Source: Gemmata sp. (lineage in GTDB: Bacteria; Planctomycetota; Planctomycetia; Gemmatales; Gemmataceae). From it: a DNA stretch of 64,000 nucleotides. Shown in pieces: positions 1 through 8,321 of this stretch. The translations under genes and the position numbers were made by a program. The notes under the pieces were generated by a model. That model searched no databases, was not told where the DNA came from, and saw only the letters and a program-made list of their open reading frames with translations. Each line of letters starts with the position of its first letter. The stretch's first letter is position 1. The DNA lies in assembly GCA_025055115.1 (NCBI GenBank), contig JANWYJ010000058.1, positions 1 through 64,000 on the forward strand, in the 5' to 3' direction.

Positions 1-61
1 CAGCCGGGTTCAGGCCGGCCAGGCCAACAACGATCGTCATTGCTGCTATCAGGCGTGCCAT
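1..61 (-). CDS. 5' end of an exported protein, truncated by the window edge
   Basis: Only the first 20 codons are inside the window. An ATG at 61-59 is preceded, on the minus strand, by a good Shine-Dalgarno (GGGAGG about 8 bases upstream). The residues read MARLIAAMTIVVGLAGLNPA, a short basic start followed by a hydrophobic stretch and a possible signal-peptidase region. It is therefore probably a secreted or lipoprotein-type product. Its function cannot be told from this fragment. Confidence 0.6.
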   Translation of the reverse strand, partial: MARLIAAMTIVVGLAGLNPA

Positions 62-172
62 GATTTCGCCTCCCGCCGGCGTATCGTCCCCACCCCCCTT
101 TTTTTGAATTATCCGCTACAATCCGCACAACCGCAACGGCAGTCGGCTCAGACTCGTACCGATGGCCACTTC

Positions 173-256
173 CGACAACTGGGGCGTGGTGCTCCTAAGC
201 GCGTGTGGCCGGTGCGACAACTGGAGCGTGGTGTTCCTAAGTGCATGTGGCCGGTG
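173..256. repeat. 42-bp imperfect tandem repeat, two copies
   Basis: Copies at 173-214 and 215-256 begin CGACAACTGG and end GTGTGGCCGGTG or a variant. I count about five differences between them. A second pair, 22 bp long (GGTGGGGTGCGG...CTTCAG), begins inside copy two (253-274) and recurs at 329-350. Confidence 0.8.
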
Positions 257-475
257 GGGTGCGGAGTCCTTCAGAAGGTGGCTAACCCGATGGCAAACGC
301 CTTGGCTACAGTGAGAGAGCGTGTGGCGGGTGGGGTGCGGAGTCCTTCAGCAGGGTGTTTCGGGCTGTTTGCCAGTGCGCGTGGAGAGGGGGTACGCGCT
401 ACGCCTCACCCGCAGGATGAAGGCCGCCAGGGGATCGGCCCGGCTGGGTCCCATGATGAGGGGTGTCAACGACGC

Positions 476-577
476 CTCGCCCGCAGGATGAGGCCGGCTT
501 GCATTTCGTCTCGCCTGCAGGATGAAGTCGGCTTGCATTTCGTCTCGCCTGCAGGATGAAGCCGGCTTGCACTTCGT
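476..577. repeat. 34-bp tandem repeat, three copies
   Basis: Copies at 476-509, 510-543 and 544-577, each starting CTCGCC and ending CTTCGT. Copies differ at only two to four positions. A partial copy lies at about 404-425. There are no spacers between units, so this is a tandem array and not a CRISPR. Confidence 0.85.
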
Positions 578-778
578 GATGTGCCAACGTCGCGGGGGTA
601 AAAAGACCGTCGGGGGGGGTAAAAAATGTGTAGCCCGCCGGGTCCGCGCGGGCTGCACTGCATCGGTTCGGGAAGGTCGGAACGAGAATTCAGGGAACCT
701 TGATAACCGGCGCGTCAACAGGCGAGCTGCACTTCATCAGGCTGCACTTCATCAGCTCGGGGGGCTGGCCGAGAGCGG

Positions 779-1573
779 TTAGGCAGCGGCTGTTGTGCGG
801 CGAAGCCAGCGGGCGCGGCCCAGCAGAGCCAGAACACCGAAGCTGGCCAGCAGGGCGGCTGGGGGAGCCGGAATCGGTCGCAGAATCAACTGGTCTTGGA
901 TCTGATCCGTGGACTTACCATCGATCGAGGGGGCGATGAGAGCCACCAGTTCATATCCGGCGAAGCGGTTGTTGAAGTAGCTGGTGTCCCCATTGAGGCT
1001 GTTGAGCATATTCTGGGCCACGGTTGTGATCGTTCCTAAGCCGGAGGCTTGGAAGTTTCCGGAGCTGAGGCTGGGGCTACTGGCTCCGTCGTAAATCAAT
1101 TCCCAGATAGCAATTTGGAAGGCGACGGAGTCAGTACTGCCAGTGAAGGTGGTTTTGTTTTCCCAAGCGGTGTCGTAGTAACGGCCATACAGTTCGTAGA
1201 GGGCGGCGACTTTGGCGCTGTTGTTGCCGATCGTGGGGGCATCTTGAGGACGAACGACCGAGAAGGTGGTGTTCGTGCCGACCGACGGCAGGGGTTGGTT
1301 GGTGGCAATCTCGATGCAGAAGGTGGCAATCGGTGGTGGGAAGTTGGCGTTGGGGGGAATCGAGTTCTGTTGCCAGTAAAATGGCCCCACTGGGAGGTTG
1401 GAGAACGTCGTGCTGTTGAGGGTCACTTGGACCGTCGGATTCCCAGGATTGGTCGTTGCCCCCTGATAATTGAGGGTGACGACTTCCGCGGCAGCTGGCG
1501 GCGTGATCGTGAGGAAGGCGACGATCGCACAGACCGCGATGCTGGGGCGAATCCAGGGGGTTCGGGCGTTCAT
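779..1573 (-). CDS. PEP-CTERM-like exported protein
   Basis: 264 residues from the ATG at 1573-1571; the reading frame is open further upstream but that part has no signal-peptide character. The N-terminus (MNARTPWIRPSIAVCAIVAF) is a classical Sec signal ending near AAAE. The middle has Thioester/TQXA-like features: a secreted, Asn/Thr/Ser-rich region with FCIEI and a conserved-looking AIWELIYDG stretch. The C-terminus has PIPAPPAALL, a hydrophobic helix and the basic end RARWLRR, the architecture of PEP-CTERM sorting tails. This class is exported, trimmed by an exosortase and released to the surface or matrix. Signal and tail are seen; the surface location is inferred from the family. Confidence 0.7.
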   Translation of the reverse strand: MNARTPWIRPSIAVCAIVAFLTITPPAAAEVVTLNYQGATTNPGNPTVQVTLNSTTFSNLPVGPFYWQQNSIPPNANFPPPIATFCIEIATNQPLPSVGTNTTFSVVRPQDAPTIGNNSAKVAALYELYGRYYDTAWENKTTFTGSTDSVAFQIAIWELIYDGASSPSLSSGNFQASGLGTITTVAQNMLNSLNGDTSYFNNRFAGYELVALIAPSIDGKSTDQIQDQLILRPIPAPPAALLASFGVLALLGRARWLRRTTAAA

Positions 1574-1913
1574 AGGGGCGTCTCGGAATGGAATCAGAGG
1601 TAGGACGGACCCGATGGCGTCTTCTCTAACAGTAAATTTTTTACCAGACCGCATAATCGGTGTAAACCGCAGAAATCGAAAAAGTTCGTAACTTGTTTTC
1701 AAGCGACACCTCAACTTCTCCGTCACTTGATGGTTAGTCGTTACGGCCGTTGCCAAAGTTTCCGATTTTGCCCAAAATTCTTCTTGACAGAAACTGTTTT
1801 GTCTGTTCTGCCCCCTCGGGAGTTCAACCAACCTCATATATTGATTGACGGCGATCGAAGCTGCAATGAGGTGCGTTGATTGACGGCGATCGAAGCTGCA
1901 ATGAGGTGCATTC
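1574..1913. promoter_or_regulatory. Divergent intergenic region, AT-rich, with duplicated leader
   Basis: Separates the minus-strand PEP-CTERM-like gene from the plus-strand gene at 1914 and so must hold both promoters. It is clearly more AT-rich than its surroundings (1620-1800). A perfect TTGACA occurs at 1784-1789 on the plus strand but has no convincing -10 at 16-18 bp. The right end is a 35-bp tandem duplication (see 1841-1909). Confidence 0.45.
1841..1909. repeat. Exact 35-bp-period tandem repeat just before a start codon
   Basis: Copies at 1841-1874 and 1876-1909 are identical over 34 bp (TTGATTGACGGCG...GAGGTGC). The unit includes the purine-rich ATGAGGTGC that sits directly before the GTG start at 1914, so the putative ribosome-binding site is present twice. 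Confidence 0.9.
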
Positions 1914-2258
1914 GTGGCCGAAATTACCCGGCAAATGCTCCGCGATTACCTGCACGATGCCCTGCCGGATGCGGAATTGGTGGAGGTTGAAAAGGCGCTG
2001 CGGGCTTCGCCGAAACTCCGAGCTTTGTACAAAGAAGTGATCGAGCAAGAGGACCGCGGCGAACACACCGTCGGCGCTATCTGGCGGCGCGAACGGGTCA
2101 GCTGCCCGACGCGCGAACAACTCGGCGGCTTTCTCCTAGGTGCGGGCGATCCCGAGTTGCTGGATTACATCGATTTTCATCTTGCGCTCATTGGTTGCCC
2201 CTACTGTCAGGCCAATCTGGACGATCTGAAAAAAGTGGCGAAATCCAAGAAACGCTAA
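1914..2258 (+). CDS. Small planctomycete protein with H-x5-CxxC motif (anti-sigma-like?)
   Basis: 114 residues with a GTG start; AGG of the duplicated leader lies about 9 bases upstream. The N-terminal half is helical and charged (MLRDYLHDALPDAELVEVEK). The C-terminal half has FHLALIGCPYCQANL, an H-x5-C-x2-C arrangement that resembles, but does not match, the H-x3-C-x2-C of zinc-binding anti-sigma factors. No membrane helix is present. It resembles small soluble proteins I know from other planctomycetes without an assigned role. It ends 9 bp before the frame that contains the antiporter. A role in sigma-factor control is only a guess. Confidence 0.6.
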   Translation: MAEITRQMLRDYLHDALPDAELVEVEKALRASPKLRALYKEVIEQEDRGEHTVGAIWRRERVSCPTREQLGGFLLGAGDPELLDYIDFHLALIGCPYCQANLDDLKKVAKSKKR

Positions 2259-2357
2259 GCCACGATCGTGTTGTCAGCGCGGGTTGCGAACGGTATTACA
2301 CTCTGGCCCACCGGAAAAGCCCTTCGCCTTCCAGACTCGTCGTTGAGGATTCGTAGC

Positions 2358-3851
2358 GTGTGGGATTTGTTGGCCGATGTACCCGATGTGGCCCGGGCGT
2401 TCACCCAATTGCCTGTCGAAGACTTACTGTTGCCGGTTCTGTTGCAGTTGATTGTGATTATCGCTGCGGCCCGGTTGTTCGGGGCATTGGCCCGCTATTG
2501 GGGCCAACCGAGCGTGGTGGGGGAAATCGCGGCCGGTCTGATTCTGGGGCCGTCTCTGCTGGGCTGGTTGGCTCCCGAAGTCTTCCAGGCCTTATTTCAC
2601 CCCAGCTTACCCGGCTTGGGGCCAGCGTTGGCCGATGGACTCATCGCCAAGATATTCACCGTCATCGCGCAGCTGGGGTTGATTCTGCTGTTGTTTCTGG
2701 TGGGCCTGGAGTTTGAGTTCCACCATCTGCGTGGGCATGCGCGTTCGGCGATGCTGATTTCTCTCGCCGGAATCGCGGTACCGTTTACTCTGGGGGTGGC
2801 CTTGGCTCCTTTCATCCACCCCCACCTCGAAGCCCACCCGCGTGTTGGGCCCGTCTCGCCCCTGGGATTAGCGTTGTTCCTGGGCGTGACGCTGGGCATC
2901 ACGGCGATTCCGGTCTTGGCCCGCATCATGATGGAATTGAACATCACCCGCACCCGCTTGGGCACCATCACGATGACCGCGGCCGCCATCGACGACGCGT
3001 GCGGCTGGATCATCCTGGCCAGCGTCATTGCCATTGTGCAATCTAACTTCGACCCGTGGGAAACGCTGCGGATGGTGGGGCTAACGGTCAGCTTCGCTCT
3101 GGCCATGGCATGGATCGTTCGCCCCGGGTTGATCCGCTTTTTCCGTTATTCCCAGCGCGTCAACCGCGGGCATTTCAGCAACACCGCCATGGCGGTCTTG
3201 TTGGTCAGCGTACTTCTGGCGGCGGTAGCGACCAATCTCATCGGCATCTTTGCGGTGTTCGGGGCCTTCACTCTGGGCGTGGTCCTCTCCGATCAACACG
3301 AACTCCAGCGCGCAGCGCATGCCAAGCTCTACGATGTCGTCACCGCGTTTTTCCTACCGGTCTTTTTCACTTACACCGGCTTACGCACCGACATCACCGC
3401 CCTGCCCCAAGGTAGCGGCTGGCTGCTATGCGGAATCTTGGTGGCAGCCGCGGTGGTCGGCAAGCTGGTGGGCTGCGGTTTGGCGGCTCGGGTCAGCGGC
3501 TTCACCTGGAAGGAATCCGGCATTATCGGAGCTATGATGAACGCACGCGGCCTGATGGCACTGGTAGCGATCAATCTCGGCTACGACCTGGGCGTTGTAC
3601 CGCAAAGCCTCTACTGCATGCTGGTGCTGATGGCCTTGACGACCACGGTCTTGACGACCCCGCTGTTACTTTGGCTGCGCTATGGGACGGAATTGGAAGA
3701 ATCCATCGCCCGCAGCGGTTTTGGTTCGCGACAACCACCCCCATCCGCGGCCTTCACCCCGGAAGCTGCCACAGCCGACGACCCATCCGCCCAAGCGGCG
3801 GACGAATCCCTCCCGGTGCAGACATCATCCACACAATATTCATCACAATAG
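2358..3851 (+). CDS. Cation:proton antiporter, CPA2 family
   Basis: About 497 residues from the GTG at 2358; the frame is open to a GTG at 2268, which would add a non-hydrophobic 30 residues. It has 12-13 hydrophobic helices and CPA2/KefB hallmarks: GQPSVVGEIAAGLILGPSLL in helix 1-2, GLEFE, the TAAAIDDACGW ion-binding aspartate pair, and the GMMNARGLMAL-like segment (AMMNARGLMALVA) in the late helices. The soluble tail is short, acidic and Pro/Ser-rich, with no TrkA-N domain, so it is probably a Na+/H+ or K+/H+ exchanger of the inner membrane and not a gated Kef channel. The tail ends in a duplicated segment that carries the stop codon. Confidence 0.88.
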   Translation: MWDLLADVPDVARAFTQLPVEDLLLPVLLQLIVIIAAARLFGALARYWGQPSVVGEIAAGLILGPSLLGWLAPEVFQALFHPSLPGLGPALADGLIAKIFTVIAQLGLILLLFLVGLEFEFHHLRGHARSAMLISLAGIAVPFTLGVALAPFIHPHLEAHPRVGPVSPLGLALFLGVTLGITAIPVLARIMMELNITRTRLGTITMTAAAIDDACGWIILASVIAIVQSNFDPWETLRMVGLTVSFALAMAWIVRPGLIRFFRYSQRVNRGHFSNTAMAVLLVSVLLAAVATNLIGIFAVFGAFTLGVVLSDQHELQRAAHAKLYDVVTAFFLPVFFTYTGLRTDITALPQGSGWLLCGILVAAAVVGKLVGCGLAARVSGFTWKESGIIGAMMNARGLMALVAINLGYDLGVVPQSLYCMLVLMALTTTVLTTPLLLWLRYGTELEESIARSGFGSRQPPPSAAFTPEAATADDPSAQAADESLPVQTSSTQYSSQ

Positions 3852-3902
3852 TGAATATTCATCCCCAAAGTGATCAAAAGTCATCACAATAGTGATCAAA
3901 AG
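3835..3902. repeat. Duplicated antiporter 3' end with an inverted repeat
   Basis: TCATCACAATAGTGA occurs at 3840-3854 and again at 3881-3895; the first copy contains the TAG stop of the antiporter. TGATCAAAAG follows at 3871-3880 and again at 3893-3902. AATATTCA (3835-3842) and TGAATATT (3852-3859) form an 8-bp inverted repeat across the stop codon, which could act as a weak bidirectional terminator between two convergent genes. Confidence 0.7.
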
Positions 3903-3982
3903 AACACAGGCGACATCAAGGCCACAGCAGCCTTCGGAAGGGTCACAATCGGCCGTTCGGCTCGGTAACCGGGCCGAACGCC

Positions 3983-4867
3983 CTAGTCGGCGGTTGATGG
4001 AACCGTTTCGGCAGGCGCATCGGGGGCGAGTTCGGAACCGCAGTATTTGCAGTAGCGGGCGTCGGCGTCGTGTCCGGCGTGGAAGCAGCGGGGGCACATC
4101 GTTTCCCGGCTGGAGCGGCTGGAGCGGCTGCGGCCGTCCCGGCGGGCCAATTCCACCGTTACAATTCCTGTGGGCACGGCGATAATCCCATAGCCGAGAA
4201 TCATCACGCACGACGCCAGCATGCGTCCCCCGGGTGTTTTCGGGGCAATGTCGCCGAATCCCACCGTCGTTAGCGTCACGATGGCCCAGTAGAGGCTTGT
4301 GGGAATGTCGGTGTAGCCGTTTTCGGGTCCTTCAATCAGGTACATCAACGCCGCCACGATCGTCAGGAGGGTGAGAACCGCCAGGAGGAAAACGCCGATT
4401 TTGCGTCGCGCGGCCCACAGGGCTTCGGTCAAGACGCGGGATTCGCGTAAGTACTCAGTCAGTTTGAAGATACGGAAGATACGCAGCACGCGCAGGAAAC
4501 GGACGACCATCAAGGCTTCCGTACCGGGCAGAAACAGACTCAAGTAGGTGGGTAAGATCGCCAAAAGGTCGATGATGCCCAAGAAACTGGTGGCATAACG
4601 CAGCGGCCGGCGGACGCAACTGAGCCGCAAAATGTATTCGATCGTGAATAAGCCGGTGAAGCCCCACTCGATCGCATGCAGTTCCGGCCCGTAGTCGGCA
4701 CGGATCGTGGCCACACTTTCGATCATAACAGTCAGGACACTGGTCACGATGGCAATGATGAGAATGACATCGAACGCCTTGCCGGCGGGGGTATCGGCCT
4801 GAAAGATGATGCGCCAAAGCCAGTACCGCCAGCCACTGTCGGGTCCGTGTTCGCTGGACGTGAGCAT
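3983..4867 (-). CDS. Voltage-gated K+ channel (6TM) with C-terminal zinc ribbon
   Basis: 294 residues. Six-helix ion-transport domain: S1 around 32-50, S2 around 66-82, S3 around 92-112, S4 at 120-136 with regularly spaced arginines ([15 protein letters not shown]), S5 around 156-176, pore helix and selectivity filter TVGFGD at 201-206, S6 at 213-240. This predicts a voltage-sensing, K+-selective channel in the inner membrane. Residues 258-276 form CPRC...CKYC, a zinc ribbon, followed by an acidic tail. The ribbon is an unusual cytosolic add-on to a Kv-type channel. It faces the antiporter convergently, so both may serve monovalent-cation balance, but they are not one operon. Confidence 0.9.
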   Translation of the reverse strand: MLTSSEHGPDSGWRYWLWRIIFQADTPAGKAFDVILIIAIVTSVLTVMIESVATIRADYGPELHAIEWGFTGLFTIEYILRLSCVRRPLRYATSFLGIIDLLAILPTYLSLFLPGTEALMVVRFLRVLRIFRIFKLTEYLRESRVLTEALWAARRKIGVFLLAVLTLLTIVAALMYLIEGPENGYTDIPTSLYWAIVTLTTVGFGDIAPKTPGGRMLASCVMILGYGIIAVPTGIVTVELARRDGRSRSSRSSRETMCPRCFHAGHDADARYCKYCGSELAPDAPAETVPSTAD

Positions 4868-4957
4868 TGTCGCCGCTCCTTGTGTGCGTGCGTGTTCACA
4901 CTTTGGTCATACAATACGCGCAGGGGTGATTCTCCTCTATCTCAGGGCGACTCTCCG

Positions 4958-6493
4958 ATGCACGACTACCGGATTGAAACCGACAGCATGGGTCCGATTC
5001 GTGTCCCCGCTGATCGTTACTATGGGGCACAAACGGCCCGTTCGCTGACGCATTTTGCTATTGGGGCCGATACGATGCCCCGGGCCGTCATTCGCGCCTT
5101 CGGCCTCCTGAAGAAGGCGGCGGCACTGGTCAATCACGATCTCGGCTTGCTTGCGGCAGAAAAGGCCGAATTGATCGCTCGTGCGGCCGATGAGGTGATT
5201 TCCGGCCACCTCGATGATCATTTCCCCTTACGGGTCTGGCAGACCGGCAGCGGCACGCAAACCAATATGAACGTCAACGAGGTGATTTCTAACCGTGCCA
5301 TCACCATGGCCGGCGGGATGCTCGGCAGCAAAAAGCCGATTCACCCCAACGACGATGTGAATATGTCGCAATCGTCGAACGATACGTTCCCCACCGCGAT
5401 GCACATTGCCGCCGCGGAGCAACTGGTTCACGCCCTGATCCCCAGTGTCACTGCGTTGCGGGATGCTCTGGCCCAGAAAGCCGCCGAATTCCACGACATT
5501 GTCAAGATTGGCCGCACCCACTTGATGGATGCGGTCCCACTGACGCTGGGTCAGGAGTTCAGCGGTTATGTCGCGCAGATCGACTATGGCTTAATCGCCA
5601 TCAAGAACACGCTGCCGATGCTGTATGAATTGGCCTTGGGCGGTACCGCGGTCGGCACGGGGCTGAATGCCCACCCGGAGTTTGCGGTCCGCGTGGCCCG
5701 CAAGATCGCCGAGTTAACGAACTTGCCGTTCATCACGGCTCCGAACAAGTTTCAAGCCTTGGCCGGTCATGAACCGTTGGCGTTTGCGTCGGGGGCTCTC
5801 AAAACGCTGGCCGCCGGCTTGATGAAGATCGCCAACGATATTCGCTGGCTGGCCTCCGGCCCACGCTGCGGCTTGGGTGAACTGACGATCCCGGAGAACG
5901 AACCGGGGTCGTCAATCATGCCGGGCAAAGTGAACCCCACGCAGTCGGAAGCCCTCACGATGGTCTGCGTGCAGGTGATGGCCAACGATGTCGCGGTTGG
6001 CCTGGCCGCATCGCAAGGGAATTTCGAGCTGAACGTCTTCAAACCGGTGATGATCTACAACTTCCTCCACTCGGTGCGCCTACTGACCGATGCCTGCCGG
6101 TCGTTCCGCGAGCATTGTATCGCCGATATGCCCGAAACGGATTACGAAGCCCTCGAATACACGGTCAACCCCGAAACCGGCATGCTCGAAGTCGATCCGG
6201 CGAAGATTCGCCCCAAAGACGGTGGCCAGATACGCAAAGGGGTCAATGCCAACCGCGCTGTGATTGCCAAACACCTCAACCAATCGCTGATGTTAGTGAC
6301 CGCCCTGAACCGGCATATCGGTTACGATGCCGCCGCCAAAATCGCCAAAGCCGCGCACCACAATGGAACCACGCTGCGGGAAGAAGCCATCAAACTCGCC
6401 CCACCACTCAAAGATGGCTCGGGAGTTCTGACGGCGGAAAAGTTCGATCAGATTGTGCGGCCCGAAAAAATGACCGCTCCCGGCTTCGAATAA
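4958..6493 (+). CDS. fumC: Fumarate hydratase class II, with a ~30-residue insertion
   Basis: 511 residues from the ATG at 4958. It interconverts fumarate and L-malate in the TCA cycle as a soluble, iron-independent homotetramer. Conserved blocks are clear: [62 protein letters not shown], and the signature [11 protein letters not shown] at about residue 318. Usual length is about 465. The surplus is largely an insertion at about residues 388-420 (near [20 protein letters not shown]), just before the conserved [11 protein letters not shown] block. The frame is open upstream, but the N-terminal [12 protein letters not shown] fits the family. It is transcribed alone, divergently from the K+ channel gene. 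Confidence 0.95.
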   Translation: MHDYRIETDSMGPIRVPADRYYGAQTARSLTHFAIGADTMPRAVIRAFGLLKKAAALVNHDLGLLAAEKAELIARAADEVISGHLDDHFPLRVWQTGSGTQTNMNVNEVISNRAITMAGGMLGSKKPIHPNDDVNMSQSSNDTFPTAMHIAAAEQLVHALIPSVTALRDALAQKAAEFHDIVKIGRTHLMDAVPLTLGQEFSGYVAQIDYGLIAIKNTLPMLYELALGGTAVGTGLNAHPEFAVRVARKIAELTNLPFITAPNKFQALAGHEPLAFASGALKTLAAGLMKIANDIRWLASGPRCGLGELTIPENEPGSSIMPGKVNPTQSEALTMVCVQVMANDVAVGLAASQGNFELNVFKPVMIYNFLHSVRLLTDACRSFREHCIADMPETDYEALEYTVNPETGMLEVDPAKIRPKDGGQIRKGVNANRAVIAKHLNQSLMLVTALNRHIGYDAAAKIAKAAHHNGTTLREEAIKLAPPLKDGSGVLTAEKFDQIVRPEKMTAPGFE

Positions 6494-6524
6494 GTGGTTC
6501 GCCCAAGCCAACGCGCCGGGCCGA

Positions 6525-8150
6525 TCAGACATACAACCCCGGGCGACGGCGCAACTTCCGCGCCAACGGTCGCGACAAGGCATTGCCCAGCAACGAGCAG
6601 GCCGACAACCGCGGCAGTACCGACCGATCGGCGAGCAGTTCCAAACTCTTGGCCAGCCGATTCTCCCGTAAACCCAGTTCGATCAACTGGCTCAGGGTCG
6701 CGGCGGTGAGCAGTTTCTTCGCAGCCGCTTCGGTCAGCCGGCAGTTGTTAAGACCTAAACGCCGAAGTGACATGAACTTCGGATGTGTCAGGTGTTCAAC
6801 AGCCTTCGGCCCCACCGGTCGATGCGACAACTCCAAACGGCGCAGCTGGGGCCAATCGACGCGAGCCAGAAACGCCTCCAAGTGGCGCGCGGTCAGTCCG
6901 CGATTCGGCTGCGGGGTGTACCGGGAGCCTTGGATATTCAGCGAACACAAGTCGCGCAAGGCGGGATTGGCGGCGAGTGCCGCCAGCGACCGGGGACTGA
7001 AAGCGGCATAAGCGAGGTTGAGATGGCGGAGCTGTCCGAATTTCCGACACTTCACGATGGCATAGACATCGGGAGAACTGAGCCAACTGCCGGAAAGATT
7101 GAGAATCCGCAATGAACTAGCCCAGGGAGCGGCCGTCAGCGCCGTGCCGGCCCCCGGCGACAGCGGGCAATCGACCGCCTGAAGAACCCGGAGCGTGAAA
7201 CCATCGGCCCGCGTGAGGTTTTCCCAGCGTCCCTCACTCAGGTCACTTTCGTCGAGGTGTAACACCGCCAGGCGCGGGAAGCTGCGAGTGCTGGCAAAGA
7301 TTTCCCAGGAACCTGTTGACAAATCACTGAACGAGAGGTCGAGGGTGTGCAGTTGCGGCAAGGGGGGGAGGCGCACCAGTCGTTCGAAGGTTTCATCCGT
7401 TTGGCAGTGCAATAACCCGAATTCGCGCAAGTTGCGGAACCATTCGCTGTCTGCCAACGCCAGAAATCCGGCGGGGGTGAGGAGATCACCGTCGATCAGC
7501 AATGTTTCCAAACCCGCCCACGGAGCCGCCGCCAGCTCAGCGCAGGCGGCCTCCGTTAAGCTGAAGGCCAGACGCAGCCAGCGTAACTGCCGCCAGTGCC
7601 GGCTGTGGGCAAGAACCCGTGCGGCTTCGTGACTTGCGTCGGGAGCATCGGCCAGTTGCACGGTGAGGTGAGTCAATCCCGCGATCACGGGATGCCGCAC
7701 CAGTGCCGCCAGTTGGGCCACGGTCACATGGTTGACGACCAGCCAGCGCGTCGGCACGACTTGGAACGCTTGCTCCAGGGCCGCCGCTAATCGCCGTATG
7801 CTCCGGGTACCAGGCCGTTCCGTTCCATCGAAACTGATGAACGCCGGGAAGCCCCGCTGACAGCGCCGCCACCAATGGTTGCCCCCATCGATCGACAACC
7901 CAGCTGGAAACGCCAGCCGCGGACCGGGCACATGAGCGGTCAGCCACAAACGCAACTCCTCGTTGCGCTCCAACAATTCCGGATAATCCGCTGCATCCGG
8001 GGGTAGGGATGCCAACCGGCATTGAACCCGGATGAACTCCGCCTCTTCCACACGATCGTTTTCTTCTAACCAATCGGCGTAAATCAGCCGCGGGGTGTCG
8101 TCGGCCGGATTGGCGATGATCGCTGCCAACAGCGCCTCGGAATCGCTCAT
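6525..8150 (-). CDS. TIGR02996 leucine-rich-repeat protein
   Basis: 541 residues. The first ~45 residues (MSDSEALLAAIIANPADDTP then RLIYADWLEEND) are the TIGR02996 repeat-companion domain, a Gemmata hallmark that precedes LRR arrays. The rest is a series of degenerate leucine-rich repeats (LRELGLLHC, LHTLDLSFS, LRILNLSGSWL, LRHLNLAYAAF, LRRLGLNNCRL, LIELGLRENRL), predicted to form a solenoid for protein binding. There is no signal peptide or membrane helix, so it is probably cytoplasmic. The partner is unknown. The gene stands alone, convergent with fumC and 138 bp downstream of the carA stop. Confidence 0.9.
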   Translation of the reverse strand: MSDSEALLAAIIANPADDTPRLIYADWLEENDRVEEAEFIRVQCRLASLPPDAADYPELLERNEELRLWLTAHVPGPRLAFPAGLSIDGGNHWWRRCQRGFPAFISFDGTERPGTRSIRRLAAALEQAFQVVPTRWLVVNHVTVAQLAALVRHPVIAGLTHLTVQLADAPDASHEAARVLAHSRHWRQLRWLRLAFSLTEAACAELAAAPWAGLETLLIDGDLLTPAGFLALADSEWFRNLREFGLLHCQTDETFERLVRLPPLPQLHTLDLSFSDLSTGSWEIFASTRSFPRLAVLHLDESDLSEGRWENLTRADGFTLRVLQAVDCPLSPGAGTALTAAPWASSLRILNLSGSWLSSPDVYAIVKCRKFGQLRHLNLAYAAFSPRSLAALAANPALRDLCSLNIQGSRYTPQPNRGLTARHLEAFLARVDWPQLRRLELSHRPVGPKAVEHLTHPKFMSLRRLGLNNCRLTEAAAKKLLTAATLSQLIELGLRENRLAKSLELLADRSVLPRLSACSLLGNALSRPLARKLRRRPGLYV

Positions 8151-8222
8151 GGTGGAGCCATCTTAGAACGCCCAACTCGATGGGTCTGCCCCGCGGTGGC
8201 GGGTATTGTTTGCAGAAAGCGG

Positions 8223-8321
8223 TCAATCCATCCGTTGGCGGAACTCTTCAAACCATCAATCCATCCGTTGGCGGAACTCTTCAAACCATCAGTCCATCAG
8301 TTGGCGGAACTCTTCAAACAA
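8223..8321. repeat. 33-bp tandem triplication of the carA 3' end, stop codon included
   Basis: Units at 8223-8255, 8256-8288 and 8289-8321. The third unit is the real carA terminus (last ten codons plus stop). The first two are identical to each other and differ from the third at three positions; read on the minus strand they would still encode FEEFRQRMD followed by a stop. Confidence 0.93.

Larger units (their letters stand above)
62..778. other. 717-bp non-coding region rich in degenerate direct repeats
   Basis: Lies between two minus-strand genes. Open frames cross it but their translations follow the repeats and look non-coding (arginine/glycine-rich, no domain). It contains a 42-bp tandem pair (173-256), a spaced 22-bp pair (253-274 and 329-350), a 34-bp triple (476-577), and a 15-bp pair near 725-755. 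The promoter of the partial gene at 1-61 should lie in its left end, but no clear -35/-10 was identified. Confidence 0.6.

Noticed and set aside
104-559. 151-residue plus-strand frame
   Set aside because: Its sequence follows the DNA repeats, is Arg/Gly/Pro-rich and has no domain or RBS.
476-577. CRISPR array
   Set aside because: 34-bp units abut directly with no spacers, and no cas gene is in the window.
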